Assembly (NCBI GenBank): GCA_002733575.1
Contig: NVWB01000008.1
Span: 19,503-67,879, forward strand
Length of the DNA stretch: 48,377 nt
Origin: Blastopirellula sp.
GTDB taxonomy: Bacteria > Planctomycetota > Planctomycetia > Pirellulales > Pirellulaceae
Reading direction: 5' to 3'
This document shows positions 22,643 to 30,647 of this stretch, one piece after another. A program made the translations under genes and the position numbers. Below the pieces are notes generated by a model that had not been told where the DNA came from, did not search any database, and worked only from the letters and a program-made list of their open reading frames with translations. Every line of letters begins with the position of its first letter. Position 1 is the first letter of the stretch.

Positions 22643-23884
22643 TCAGAATGGTTTGTACAATTTTTTTTGGGCCTCTAGAATGTCTGAGGGCGTTTCGTAG
22701 TTCGTTGGTCGAAACTTGCCGCCTTTTATCGTGGCAACCACGCGAACTTCTTTTAGTTGCTGGTCCTCATCATGAATGCACTGAAACAAACAGTAATCAC
22801 CATCAAGTGGCAATTCATCAAAGTTGGTTGCCTGCTTGAGCTGCATCAGTGGGTTGATTGTAGCGGCATCGATTGCCTCTTGAAGTGAGAGCCCCGCATA
22901 TCGCATCAAGTTCAGAATTCCGATATTCATTGGCAAGGCCGCGCCGGCTAAGAACTGACGCTGACCGGCCACGACTAAGCGGCCATCTTCCAAGACCTCG
23001 ACTGCTCCTAAACTGGTGTCGTATTTTCCCGCAGGCATTCCTGCCATTGATGTGATGTCACTCACAAGGAAAATCCGCTCAACGCCTTTGGCTCGGACAA
23101 ACACTTTGAGCACTTCCGGCGGAAGATGGTGTCCGTCGGCTATGAGCCCTCCAATTAATCGATCATCCGCAAGTTGATCCCACAAATAGTTGGGGTGCCT
23201 TCGCAGTTGACCATGTGCCCCGTTGCCTAAATGGGTGCTCATGGTTGCCCCGGCATCAGCAACCGCCCGGATTTGTTCCCCAGAGGCAGCCGTGTGCCCT
23301 ATGGAGACGATCACACCACTTTCAACGGCCTGACGGGTGAATGCTGGTGCATCGTTGTACTCAGGAGATAATGTCACAATTTTTATTCGTCCGCCCGCCG
23401 CTTCTTGAAATTTGCAAAACTCTTCCCAATCGGGCGTTCGGCAGTGTGGGCGTGGATGCGCACCACGCGGGCCATCTTCGGCAGAGATGTAAGGGCCCTC
23501 TAGGTGAATTCCAGCGATCATCGATTCTACAAGTGAACTCTGCCGACAGGCGGCATCGATGGTTTCCATTGAATGAAGAATAACTTCATTGCCCTGGGTC
23601 GTCACGGTAGGGCAGAAAGAAGTGACGCCATCGTTTAACATGCAATCGCAAATTGCGAGAATATCTTCGACGGAAACATTCGGGTCTGTGAAATCATGGC
23701 CCGCATATCCATTGACTTGCAAATCAACCCAGCCAGGCGATAGCCAGAGACGAGGCACATCGTAAAAAGACTCGTTGTTTGGGGCGACTGGCATGAATGA
23801 GAAAATCTCCTCAGCATTATGTTCAATCATAAAGAAGTTGCCAGTGTCAAATCGTGTTACAGTCATTGATTGGTATTGAGTCAT
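22643..23884 (-). CDS. nagA: N-acetylglucosamine-6-phosphate deacetylase-like amidohydrolase
   Basis: 413 residues from the ATG at 23884. The open frame reaches 24319 but would run through a terminator and over the next gene, so it is rejected. Motifs: SPGWVDLQVNGYAGHDF near the start, HLEGP (127-131, metal Glu129), SIGHTAASG (metal His197), THLGNGAH (His218), DGHHLPPEVL, and LVSDITSMAGMP (catalytic Asp276). NagA removes acetate from GlcNAc-6-phosphate in amino-sugar and murein recycling. The usual THLFNAM and TDAM-type motifs are altered here, so a related N-acyl amino-sugar substrate is possible. No nagB or transporter is adjacent. Confidence 0.85.
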   Translation of the reverse strand: MTQYQSMTVTRFDTGNFFMIEHNAEEIFSFMPVAPNNESFYDVPRLWLSPGWVDLQVNGYAGHDFTDPNVSVEDILAICDCMLNDGVTSFCPTVTTQGNEVILHSMETIDAACRQSSLVESMIAGIHLEGPYISAEDGPRGAHPRPHCRTPDWEEFCKFQEAAGGRIKIVTLSPEYNDAPAFTRQAVESGVIVSIGHTAASGEQIRAVADAGATMSTHLGNGAHGQLRRHPNYLWDQLADDRLIGGLIADGHHLPPEVLKVFVRAKGVERIFLVSDITSMAGMPAGKYDTSLGAVEVLEDGRLVVAGQRQFLAGAALPMNIGILNLMRYAGLSLQEAIDAATINPLMQLKQATNFDELPLDGDYCLFQCIHDEDQQLKEVRVVATIKGGKFRPTNYETPSDILEAQKKLYKPF

Positions 23885-23975
23885 AGGTGATTTTTTAAGT
23901 AAGCGGTGAGAAAAGAAGATACCTAAGTGCGAAATAATAACGCAAGATAGCATGCCTGGGTCGATTTGCCAACGA

Positions 23976-24007
23976 AAAAAGCCGAACCCTATTGGATTCG
24001 GCTTTTT
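23976..24007 (-). terminator. Bidirectional intrinsic terminator between the proline-rich protein gene and nagA
   Basis: AAAAAGCCGAA (23976-23986) and TTCGGCTTTTT (23997-24007) form an 11-base stem with a 10-base loop and a T-run on the minus strand. It ends the gene whose stop is at 24039, so nagA needs its own promoter within the following 90 bases. Confidence 0.88.
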
Positions 24008-24038
24008 ACGAGTATTTGGATTTGCAAGTAGGATCGTC

Positions 24039-24503
24039 TTAGAATTGACGTCCATTTCCAGTCGATGTGTGACGATAAATGTCCGTGGCGTGGCTAGTGC
24101 GATACTGGTAGATAATTGGCGATGGATTCGCTTGAGGGCGAGATTTTGAAATACCAAACCATTTCTGTGCTGCAATGCGAGCCCGACGTTCGGCTGCCAC
24201 TTGCTCTGCTCTTCTACGACGTGCGTTTTGAGGGTCGTCATATCTTTTGAGGGCCTGAAGATAAAACCACATTTCAGGTGTGGAAACTGACATGCTAGAG
24301 TCTTCGAAACTAACCTCATAACGATCTGCTAAGACTGGTTTTTCAGTAGCGACAGTGACAGGTTCAGCCGGTGGTGCCGGTAGCTCAAGAACTGGAGTGG
24401 CAGGGCGATCACTAGGGCTTATGATGGTCAATTCTTGAGCACTAACCAAACTGGAACTGGCAATCATCACTAGAGTGGAAAACGCTAGGATATGTACTTT
24501 CAT
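24039..24503 (-). CDS. Secreted proline-rich hypothetical protein
   Basis: 154 residues from the ATG at 24503, which has GGGAG 8 bases upstream; the upstream frame to 24545 lacks such a site. A signal peptide MKVHILAFSTLVMIASSSL with likely cleavage after VSA is followed by a Pro-rich linker (LELPAPPAEPV). A basic helical part (RRRRAEQVAAERRARIAAQKWFG) and a Tyr/Ser/Arg-rich tail follow. The arrangement EMWFYLQALKRYDDP resembles short planctomycete secreted proteins of unknown function. Monocistronic with a terminator. No family is recognised. Confidence 0.72.
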   Translation of the reverse strand: MKVHILAFSTLVMIASSSLVSAQELTIISPSDRPATPVLELPAPPAEPVTVATEKPVLADRYEVSFEDSSMSVSTPEMWFYLQALKRYDDPQNARRRRAEQVAAERRARIAAQKWFGISKSRPQANPSPIIYQYRTSHATDIYRHTSTGNGRQF

Positions 24504-24719
24504 CAGTGGAACTCCCGTTCGTATTAAATTGAGTGTTGAGTACATTGCGTACCCTGAGGCTGTTTGAGATCCAATGAAACTACGGTCTCATTCCTCAGAT
24601 TCGGCCTTTCGTTGAGTTGAATATCTACGAAAGTAGTAAATCCAATGCGAATAGAAGAGGACTCTTGAGAAAGGTTTCCCCAAACTTCCTAACCCGATTG
24701 GGTGTGCTAGCGTTTCTGC

Positions 24720-25514
24720 TTAATTCATTTCAGTTGCAATAGACGAAGCACTGGGCCCTATCGACTGCCCGGCATCCACAACCAAGGTTTGACCGGTGAC
24801 TGTATCTGAGCCTGTGATCAGGCTGACAATCGCCGCTGCGATATCTTCAGGCGTATTGACTCGTGCAAGGGTCGTTTGTTTGGCGACACTCTTCTCGACA
24901 GTCTCGTAGTTTTCACCCAGACCTTCTCTCAGCCAATCACCAGCAATAAAACCAGGTGCCACTGCATTGACTCTCACCGTGGGGCCGAAGACACGTGCCA
25001 TATTTACGGTCAGATTGATCAGAGCGGCTTTTGAGGCTCCGTAGGGAATACAACTGCCGACTGTGGTCATTCCTGCAATGCTGGCCACATTGACAATTTC
25101 AGCGGTCTCGCTTTTGCGGAGATAAGGAGCAGCCGCTCGCATGCATTGAAAAGGGCCTTTGAGATTCACAGCGAAAATAGAATCCCAAACTTCATCGGTC
25201 ACTGCATCTAAATCACTGTGATCGATGAATCGGGTTGTGCCAGCATTATTCACCAAAATGTCTAGTCGGCCAAATTGAGAGACGGCAGCTTCCATCATGG
25301 CTTTGCAAACCGAGTCATTCGCAACATCTCCGGCAAAACAAATTGCTTTGCCCCCCTGCTCTTCTATCTGCTGGACAACTTGCAGGGCTGCTTCTTTCGA
25401 GTTGCGATAATTAATTAGGACTGAGCAACCAAGGCGGCTCAGTATTTTAGCCGTAGCACGACCGACTCCACGGCTTCCCCCGGTGATTACGGCCACTTTT
25501 TCAGAGACATCCAT
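24720..25514 (-). CDS. SDR-family oxidoreductase (FabG-like)
   Basis: 264 residues. Classical SDR: TGGSRGVG nucleotide motif (11-18), DILVNNAGT (85-93), catalytic Ser145, Tyr158 and Lys162 (PYGASKAA), and VNAVAPGFI. It most resembles 3-oxoacyl-ACP reductase-like proteins, but such sequences have many substrates, so the reaction is not assigned. The start lies 6 bases after the stop of the 56-residue protein at 25521-25691, showing translational coupling. The C-terminal tail after VDAGQSIG is short and polar (PSASSIATEMN). Confidence 0.88.
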   Translation of the reverse strand: MDVSEKVAVITGGSRGVGRATAKILSRLGCSVLINYRNSKEAALQVVQQIEEQGGKAICFAGDVANDSVCKAMMEAAVSQFGRLDILVNNAGTTRFIDHSDLDAVTDEVWDSIFAVNLKGPFQCMRAAAPYLRKSETAEIVNVASIAGMTTVGSCIPYGASKAALINLTVNMARVFGPTVRVNAVAPGFIAGDWLREGLGENYETVEKSVAKQTTLARVNTPEDIAAAIVSLITGSDTVTGQTLVVDAGQSIGPSASSIATEMN

Positions 25515-25520
25515 GATTGA

Positions 25521-25691
25521 TTATTCACCTGAAGCTTCGGCTGACAGAGCATTTAGAGCGTTCTTTTTTCCGGAGATCGTCGAAAGGACTTGCTCGACTT
25601 TTTGGTTAAGCAGATCGAGTTCTTTGAGCACATCGTCTTGTCGTTGATTGATCTCTTCGACAATTCGGCTACCCACTGATAATTCGGACAT
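25521..25691 (-). CDS. 56-residue coiled-coil protein upstream of the SDR
   Basis: The frame from ATG at 25691 gives MSELSVGSRIVEEINQ and continues RQDDVLKELDLLNQKV, then QVLSTISGKKNALNALSAEASGE. It has a good ribosome site (GGAG with 6-base spacer TCAAAA). The middle is a heptad-like helix with Leu and Val at regular steps, likely a coiled coil. It ends 6 bases before the SDR start, so the two form an operon. No family is recognised; an accessory or oligomerising partner of the SDR is conceivable. Confidence 0.75.
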   Translation of the reverse strand: MSELSVGSRIVEEINQRQDDVLKELDLLNQKVEQVLSTISGKKNALNALSAEASGE

Positions 25692-25978
25692 TTTTGACTC
25701 CGGTGATTCTCTTGCTGTAGAATTCCTATACCGGATAGTGATCGGTTACTTGCTATCCAGAATTACAGCATCGAATGAGACAATTTGGCATGGGAGCCCT
25801 TATGTGTGGTAAGATTTACTGATTGATTAAACTGAGGTATTAGCCCGCCGATATGCTAGCGTAGATTAACCCTTTAATTAGGCTACTTGCTTGCAGATTT
25901 GTGTCAGGCAAATGTCGATATCATCATTGAGCAGTATTTATCGAAAGACAGTTCCAACGATTCCTGAAAACCTGAAAT

Positions 25979-27295
25979 ATGCCTTTTACACTAATCTGTG
26001 ACTGTGGTCACTGTTTTAACGCCGATGATCGCTATGCTGGGATTGAGCTTGCTTGTCCTAAGTGTGGAGACCCTGTGTTAGTTCCTAAGCCAGAAGGGTT
26101 TAGAAAGCCTTTTTTTTCTAGCTCCACACCCTCGTCAACTCCACCTGCTGCCAGAACTCCCGCAAGTAAATCACAGCCAGCTTCCATCCATGGAGGCAGA
26201 AAACAAAAAAGAACTAGGAGCACTACTCAAGCAGCACGTCCACAGATTTCTCATCAATCAGATGCACATAAAACCAAAACAATTGGGATCGCATTGGGTG
26301 GAACCTTGATCGTGGTGATTGTTATGGGATTCTTATTGGCACTATTCGCGTCAGGCGGTAATGATCCGCCTCAGGCATCTCGCTCAAATCGATCAACCAA
26401 TCAAGTGGAACCTAGAAGTGATTTATCCAATCAACGTTCTTCTACTCCTAACAATGCACAGCCAACCGTGGTTGGAAGTGAGACGGCAATCAACCCATTT
26501 GAGTCGGACCCTGAAATTTCAATTTCGGTGAAGAATACGCCTGATATTCAGGAGGAAATCATTGGGGGTCTGAAAATATCGCCCGCTCCTAATGTTCAAG
26601 GCCCTACATTTCCCGCAGGATGGAGTTCAATTGCCAGCGATCCCAAAGAAAGAATTGCTGCGATTCAACTTCAGCAAGGTGATGCGTCTGACATGATTTG
26701 GCGTCCTAATCAAAATTCAGGAGCACTTTCCTGGTTGATAAATCGGCCAGAGATTCGTAAGTTTGGTGATTTGCCACGCGTGAAAGCACCTTCTTTTAGT
26801 ACGATAGGAGCAACTCACACTGAAAATCGTCCTTATCCATCGAAGTTTCCTGAGGTGTGGCAAGCATGGGCCTCGCCCTATTCAAAAGTCGAGACGCTTC
26901 GCCCGGGGCGTATTCATGTGTTTGTCGACAATAATGGAGATTTAATCCGAGAGTATTCGCCGGCCAGTAATCGTGAAAACTCAAGTCTGTTTAAGTTTAA
27001 ACTTGATCCTCAATATCGTTCAATGTGGCTAAACGATTTGTTCTATATCTATGGAAATGAGTCCGAGAATACCACGAGATATTATGAGTTCGAAGTTCGG
27101 CATAAATTCCAGGGAGTTGATGCACACGACCGACTCTACAGTCAAACCAGCAGCCAATGGGGTTTTCGCTGGCATTACGTCAGATATTTTGTGGTTGATG
27201 ACTATCTCTACATTGCATTGATCTCTGCTCACGATAAAGATCGAGCCTATAAGTTCGGGCGAATGTTTGCTGACTCGATTCAACTAATTCCGTAA
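25979..27295 (+). CDS. Membrane protein with an N-terminal zinc ribbon
   Basis: 438 residues. The N-terminus has a CxCxxC...CPxC zinc-ribbon pattern (Cys7, Cys9, Cys12, Cys26, Cys29; ICDCGHCF, ACPKCGDPVLVP). It is followed by a Ser/Pro/Thr-rich basic linker, one membrane helix (about 101-124, IALGGTLIVVIVMGFLLALF), a second polar linker and a C-terminal domain of about 220 residues rich in aromatic residues (WRPNQNSGALSWLINRP, FPEVWQAWASPYSK, YYEFEVRHKFQGVDAHDRL). That domain is probably outside the cytoplasm if the ribbon is inside. Such ribbon-TM-exodomain proteins are common in planctomycetes. Function is unknown. It converges with the PQQ-type gene. Confidence 0.8.
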   Translation: MPFTLICDCGHCFNADDRYAGIELACPKCGDPVLVPKPEGFRKPFFSSSTPSSTPPAARTPASKSQPASIHGGRKQKRTRSTTQAARPQISHQSDAHKTKTIGIALGGTLIVVIVMGFLLALFASGGNDPPQASRSNRSTNQVEPRSDLSNQRSSTPNNAQPTVVGSETAINPFESDPEISISVKNTPDIQEEIIGGLKISPAPNVQGPTFPAGWSSIASDPKERIAAIQLQQGDASDMIWRPNQNSGALSWLINRPEIRKFGDLPRVKAPSFSTIGATHTENRPYPSKFPEVWQAWASPYSKVETLRPGRIHVFVDNNGDLIREYSPASNRENSSLFKFKLDPQYRSMWLNDLFYIYGNESENTTRYYEFEVRHKFQGVDAHDRLYSQTSSQWGFRWHYVRYFVVDDYLYIALISAHDKDRAYKFGRMFADSIQLIP

Positions 27296-27333
27296 AAAAG
27301 CAGAAGCATAGTCTTTGCGACCAATGCTTCTGC
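27294..27333 (-). terminator. Terminator of the PQQ-type propeller gene, overlapping the opposite stop codon
   Basis: GCAGAAGCAT (27300-27309) and ATGCTTCTGC (27324-27333) form a 10-base stem. On the minus strand it is followed by TTTTTT at 27299-27294, which overlaps the TAA stop of the convergent plus-strand gene. No T-run follows on the plus strand. Confidence 0.85.
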
Positions 27334-27368
27334 CTGTATGTCACGGATTCTATCGTGAGATCGGGTGC

Positions 27369-28634
27369 TTACTTTTTTCCGATGGCCCAAATGGCGTCGA
27401 AGCTTCTGAGATAAATAACGCCATCAGAGATTGCAGGCGACGCGGATAAGGCTTCTCCGATATCATTTTGTGCAATGATTTCAAATTCAGGGCCCGGTTT
27501 AACAACCGTGACGATGCCATTTCGACCCGTGAGATAGATCTTTCCATCGGCAAACACAGGCGAGGCCCGATGTCGAGTAGGATTGGTTCGATTTTCGTAC
27601 AGCTTTTCACCCGTTGCTTTGTTTAAACAAATCAGGTTGCCATTCTCACGACAAAGATAAACATAATCGCCCACTACCAGCGGAGAAGGTACATCAGGCG
27701 TTGTCGGATAGGTCCAGTGATAATGTTCTTCTTTGTCAGTGATATCGCCTTTGCCTGTGGGTTTGACACTGACGAGTATACCCTTCTTGGCTGAAGGAAC
27801 CACGATCATGCCAGGCACAGCCAGCGGGGATGCAACAAAACGTAGCGTAGGGTCGTATCGAGCAAGAGGGTGAAGGCCGCCGACTCTCCAGAGTTCGTGT
27901 CCATCTTTCAAGTCATGGGCCACCGTGTAGTCGGCCCCATGAGAAATTAAGAACTTCAATTTGCCATCGTCATACATCATCGGCGAGGCATAACTGTGTT
28001 CGCATTCGGCATAGGCATCGCTCTTGCGTTTATGAACCCAGATTTCTTTACCAGTAGATTTATCAAGTGCAACAACTTTTGCCCCACCGCTATGAATCAA
28101 TTGAAGATAAAGGTTGTCTCCATCTAAGACCGGAGTCGAAGTCATTCCGAATTGAATTTTAAAGGCCCCATATCTATCTTCGACGTCAAATTTCCAGACT
28201 TGCTTGCCGTTGAAGTCAAAGCAGCCGAGTGAACCATCGGTAAAGAAAACCCAGACATGTTTTCCATCGGTACTCGGAGATGGGGAAGCCGAGTTGCCTT
28301 CGTCTCCTCGGACGTCTCTATTTCCGGAGCCAAGTACTTTTTTCCATCGCTGCTTGCCTGTGGTGTCTAGGCAGATTAACACCATGTCTCCATCGTCAAC
28401 CGATGTGAGAAAGATATGATCTTCCCAAATTGCAGGTGTGGAACCCGCTGGGCCCGGTAAATCGACACGCCAAAGTACATTCTCGGTTTTGCTCCAAGTC
28501 GAGGGTATATTCTTTTCTGAACTGATGCCAGCATTATTGGGTCCACGCCAGGAACCCCAATTATCGGCAAAAGCGGTAGAACACGAAATCGATAGCAAAC
28601 CTAGTAGGCAGAGAGTAATGGGCTTGATTCTCAT
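27369..28634 (-). CDS. Secreted PQQ-type beta-propeller protein
   Basis: 421 residues from the ATG at 28634, with ribosome site AAGGA 5 bases upstream; the frame extends to 28676 without one. A signal peptide MRIKPITLCLLGLLSISCS leads to likely cleavage after TAFA. The mature protein starts WGSWRGPNNAGIS, a phrase shared by many planctomycete propeller proteins, and has repeats of the PQQ/BamB kind (VICLDTTGKQRWKKVLG-like, GCFDFNGKQVWKFD, VVALDKSTGKEIWVHKRKSD, ICLNKATGEKLYENR). About seven or eight blades are expected. These proteins act outside the cytoplasm as scaffolds or sugar/alcohol oxidoreductase relatives; no dehydrogenase active site is evident, so the role is undefined. Confidence 0.9.
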   Translation of the reverse strand: MRIKPITLCLLGLLSISCSTAFADNWGSWRGPNNAGISSEKNIPSTWSKTENVLWRVDLPGPAGSTPAIWEDHIFLTSVDDGDMVLICLDTTGKQRWKKVLGSGNRDVRGDEGNSASPSPSTDGKHVWVFFTDGSLGCFDFNGKQVWKFDVEDRYGAFKIQFGMTSTPVLDGDNLYLQLIHSGGAKVVALDKSTGKEIWVHKRKSDAYAECEHSYASPMMYDDGKLKFLISHGADYTVAHDLKDGHELWRVGGLHPLARYDPTLRFVASPLAVPGMIVVPSAKKGILVSVKPTGKGDITDKEEHYHWTYPTTPDVPSPLVVGDYVYLCRENGNLICLNKATGEKLYENRTNPTRHRASPVFADGKIYLTGRNGIVTVVKPGPEFEIIAQNDIGEALSASPAISDGVIYLRSFDAIWAIGKK

Positions 28635-28839
28635 GAGATTCCTTGAAGAACAGGCAGGATTTTGGAGGAAGGACACGACATGTGCCAGAGGACACTTTAT
28701 AATTGTAATATCAATATCACTGACAAAGCTACAGTCTGTAAGCGAATATGGTATACCTTAGTTTCCGTCATTTGCAACACTCGGTCAAGCGATTGAAGTC
28801 ATCGAGTAGTCCGATTTCTAGAGGTTCAAAGTAGATTCA

Positions 28840-30549
28840 GTGACTATATTTTCGAGCGCAATGAAATTATCGTCGATTCCGCAGTTATATCGGAACATGA
28901 ATCGATGGACCGATATTCTCAAAGTTCTGAGCAAATATGGACTGGCTGATTGGATAAATCAACTCAATCTAGACTTTGCCAAAGGCGTCCTAAAAGCACA
29001 CGATGGCGAGTTACTGGCCAAGTATTCACGAGAAGCACGGATACGAATGGCCTTGGCTGAACTGGGGCCCACCTTTATCAAGTTAGGACAAATTCTAAGC
29101 ACTCGCGCTGATGTCGTAGGCGTAGCTCTTGCAAATGAGCTAAAGAAACTGCAAGCCGACGTACCGGCCGACTCTCCCGAATCGGTTCGTAAAGTGGTTG
29201 AATTAGAATTATGTCAACCGATTGAAGAGTTGTTTTCTGAATTTGATGACGTGGCATTTGCTTCTGCATCGATCGGCCAAGTGCATAAGGCTCGTATGTT
29301 CACTGGAGAGTCAGTCGTTGTCAAAGTGCAACATATTGATATCGAAAGTAAAGTCAACGAAGATCTTGAGATATTGGCAGGCATTGCCTCGCTTGCCGAA
29401 CGAATTCCTGAATTTGCAAACTACCGACCTACGGCCACGGTTGGTGAGTTCCAGCGTGCCCTGCGAAGAGAATTAGATTACGGACGAGAAGAACGCAACT
29501 TGCTACAGTTCGCTTCGCAGTTCGAGAAAAATAATACAGTACACATCCCGATTGTCTACTCCGAACTTTGTACATCACGCATTCTAACTATGGAGTATGT
29601 CGACGGGATTAAACTCTCGGAAACCGAAAAGCTGATCGAGTCTGGAATTGACTTGGCCGAAGTTGCCAGACGGGGTGCAGAGCTTTATGTGAAGATGATA
29701 TTTAACTCCGGTTTCTACCATGCCGATCCTCATCCAGGAAATATCTTGGTATTGCCTGGCGATGTAATCGGCTTGCTTGATTTTGGAATGGTGGGCCGCA
29801 TCGATGAACGCCTGCGGGAAGAAATCGAAGACTTGATGGTGGGAATCACGAGTGGAGATGCCGATCTGCTGACAAGTGTGTTAATGCGAATTGGATCGAT
29901 GCCTGCGGACTTTAACGAGAATGAACTCCGTCGAGACGTTGGCGACTTTATTTCGGACTATTCGAATCAATCGCTTGAGGATCTTAATTTTACCGATGTG
30001 ATCAACGATATGTTTGAGATCATCCGCCGCTATAGCATCATGCTGCCACCTCAAGTTGCCATGCTGCTAAAGACCATGGTGATGTTAGATGGCACTAGCC
30101 GCGAGCTATGCCCTGATTTCTCTTTGGTCGAGCTGTTTAAGAATTACCGTAGTAAAATTATTCTGCGTCGGTTGTCGCCTGCCCGAAGGATGAAGAAACT
30201 GTGGAAGATGTATGGAGAAGTTGAACGCTTGGTCGAGATACTACCTCGCCGGCTAACAGACATTCTCGAACAAGTGCGCACTGGTAAGTTTGATATTCAT
30301 CTGGATCACCGTCGGCTTGGTCCTTCGGTCAATCGGATGGTAATGGGAATGATGACCAGTGCACTATTCTTGGGGTCATCGCTGCTGTTAAGCCGCAATG
30401 TTCCGCCTGTGATTTTTCAGGAGGAATTTGTTCTCGGGATGAAAGACGTTTCAATTTTAGGGATAACAGGCAGTCTGGTTAGTATTGGACTTGGTTTTCG
30501 ACTGATGTTTGCCATTAACAAGTCAGGGAATCTGGATAAGCCCGATTAG
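28840..30549 (+). CDS. ABC1/UbiB-family atypical kinase
   Basis: 569 residues with a GTG start; an ATG at 28861 is an alternative. Family motifs: KLGQ in PTFIKLGQILSTRADVV (78-93), the Ala-rich loop ASIGQVHKA (143-151), VKVQH (161-165), the acidic RRELDYGREERN, and the C-lobe FYHADPHPGNILVLP and LLDFGMVGRID. Two C-terminal membrane helices (VMGMMTSALFLGSSLLL and SILGITGSLVSIGLGF) anchor it, as in UbiB. Members support quinone synthesis or lipid homeostasis through ATPase or kinase activity. No ubi or men genes are adjacent. It is divergent from the PQQ-type gene and ends in the bidirectional terminator shared with the giant gene. Confidence 0.93.
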   Translation: MTIFSSAMKLSSIPQLYRNMNRWTDILKVLSKYGLADWINQLNLDFAKGVLKAHDGELLAKYSREARIRMALAELGPTFIKLGQILSTRADVVGVALANELKKLQADVPADSPESVRKVVELELCQPIEELFSEFDDVAFASASIGQVHKARMFTGESVVVKVQHIDIESKVNEDLEILAGIASLAERIPEFANYRPTATVGEFQRALRRELDYGREERNLLQFASQFEKNNTVHIPIVYSELCTSRILTMEYVDGIKLSETEKLIESGIDLAEVARRGAELYVKMIFNSGFYHADPHPGNILVLPGDVIGLLDFGMVGRIDERLREEIEDLMVGITSGDADLLTSVLMRIGSMPADFNENELRRDVGDFISDYSNQSLEDLNFTDVINDMFEIIRRYSIMLPPQVAMLLKTMVMLDGTSRELCPDFSLVELFKNYRSKIILRRLSPARRMKKLWKMYGEVERLVEILPRRLTDILEQVRTGKFDIHLDHRRLGPSVNRMVMGMMTSALFLGSSLLLSRNVPPVIFQEEFVLGMKDVSILGITGSLVSIGLGFRLMFAINKSGNLDKPD

Positions 30550-30588
30550 CTCGTCGGCATTGATTTGTTTAACGATATTCAAGAAATA

Positions 30589-30623
30589 AAAAGAGCGGAT
30601 TGCAATTGGCAATCCGCTCTTTT
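30589..30623. terminator. Bidirectional terminator between the ABC1 kinase and the giant gene
   Basis: AAAAGAGCGGATTGC (30589-30603) and GCAATCCGCTCTTTT (30609-30623) form a perfect 15-base stem with a 5-base loop. T-runs follow on both strands, so it serves both convergent genes. Confidence 0.93.
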
Positions 30624-30647
30624 CGTTTTTTAATGGGTGTGTCTGGA

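Noticed and set aside
23885..24319. Upstream extension of the NagA-like protein
   Set aside because: It would read through an intrinsic terminator and overlap the secreted protein gene; the extra 145 residues have no NagA similarity.
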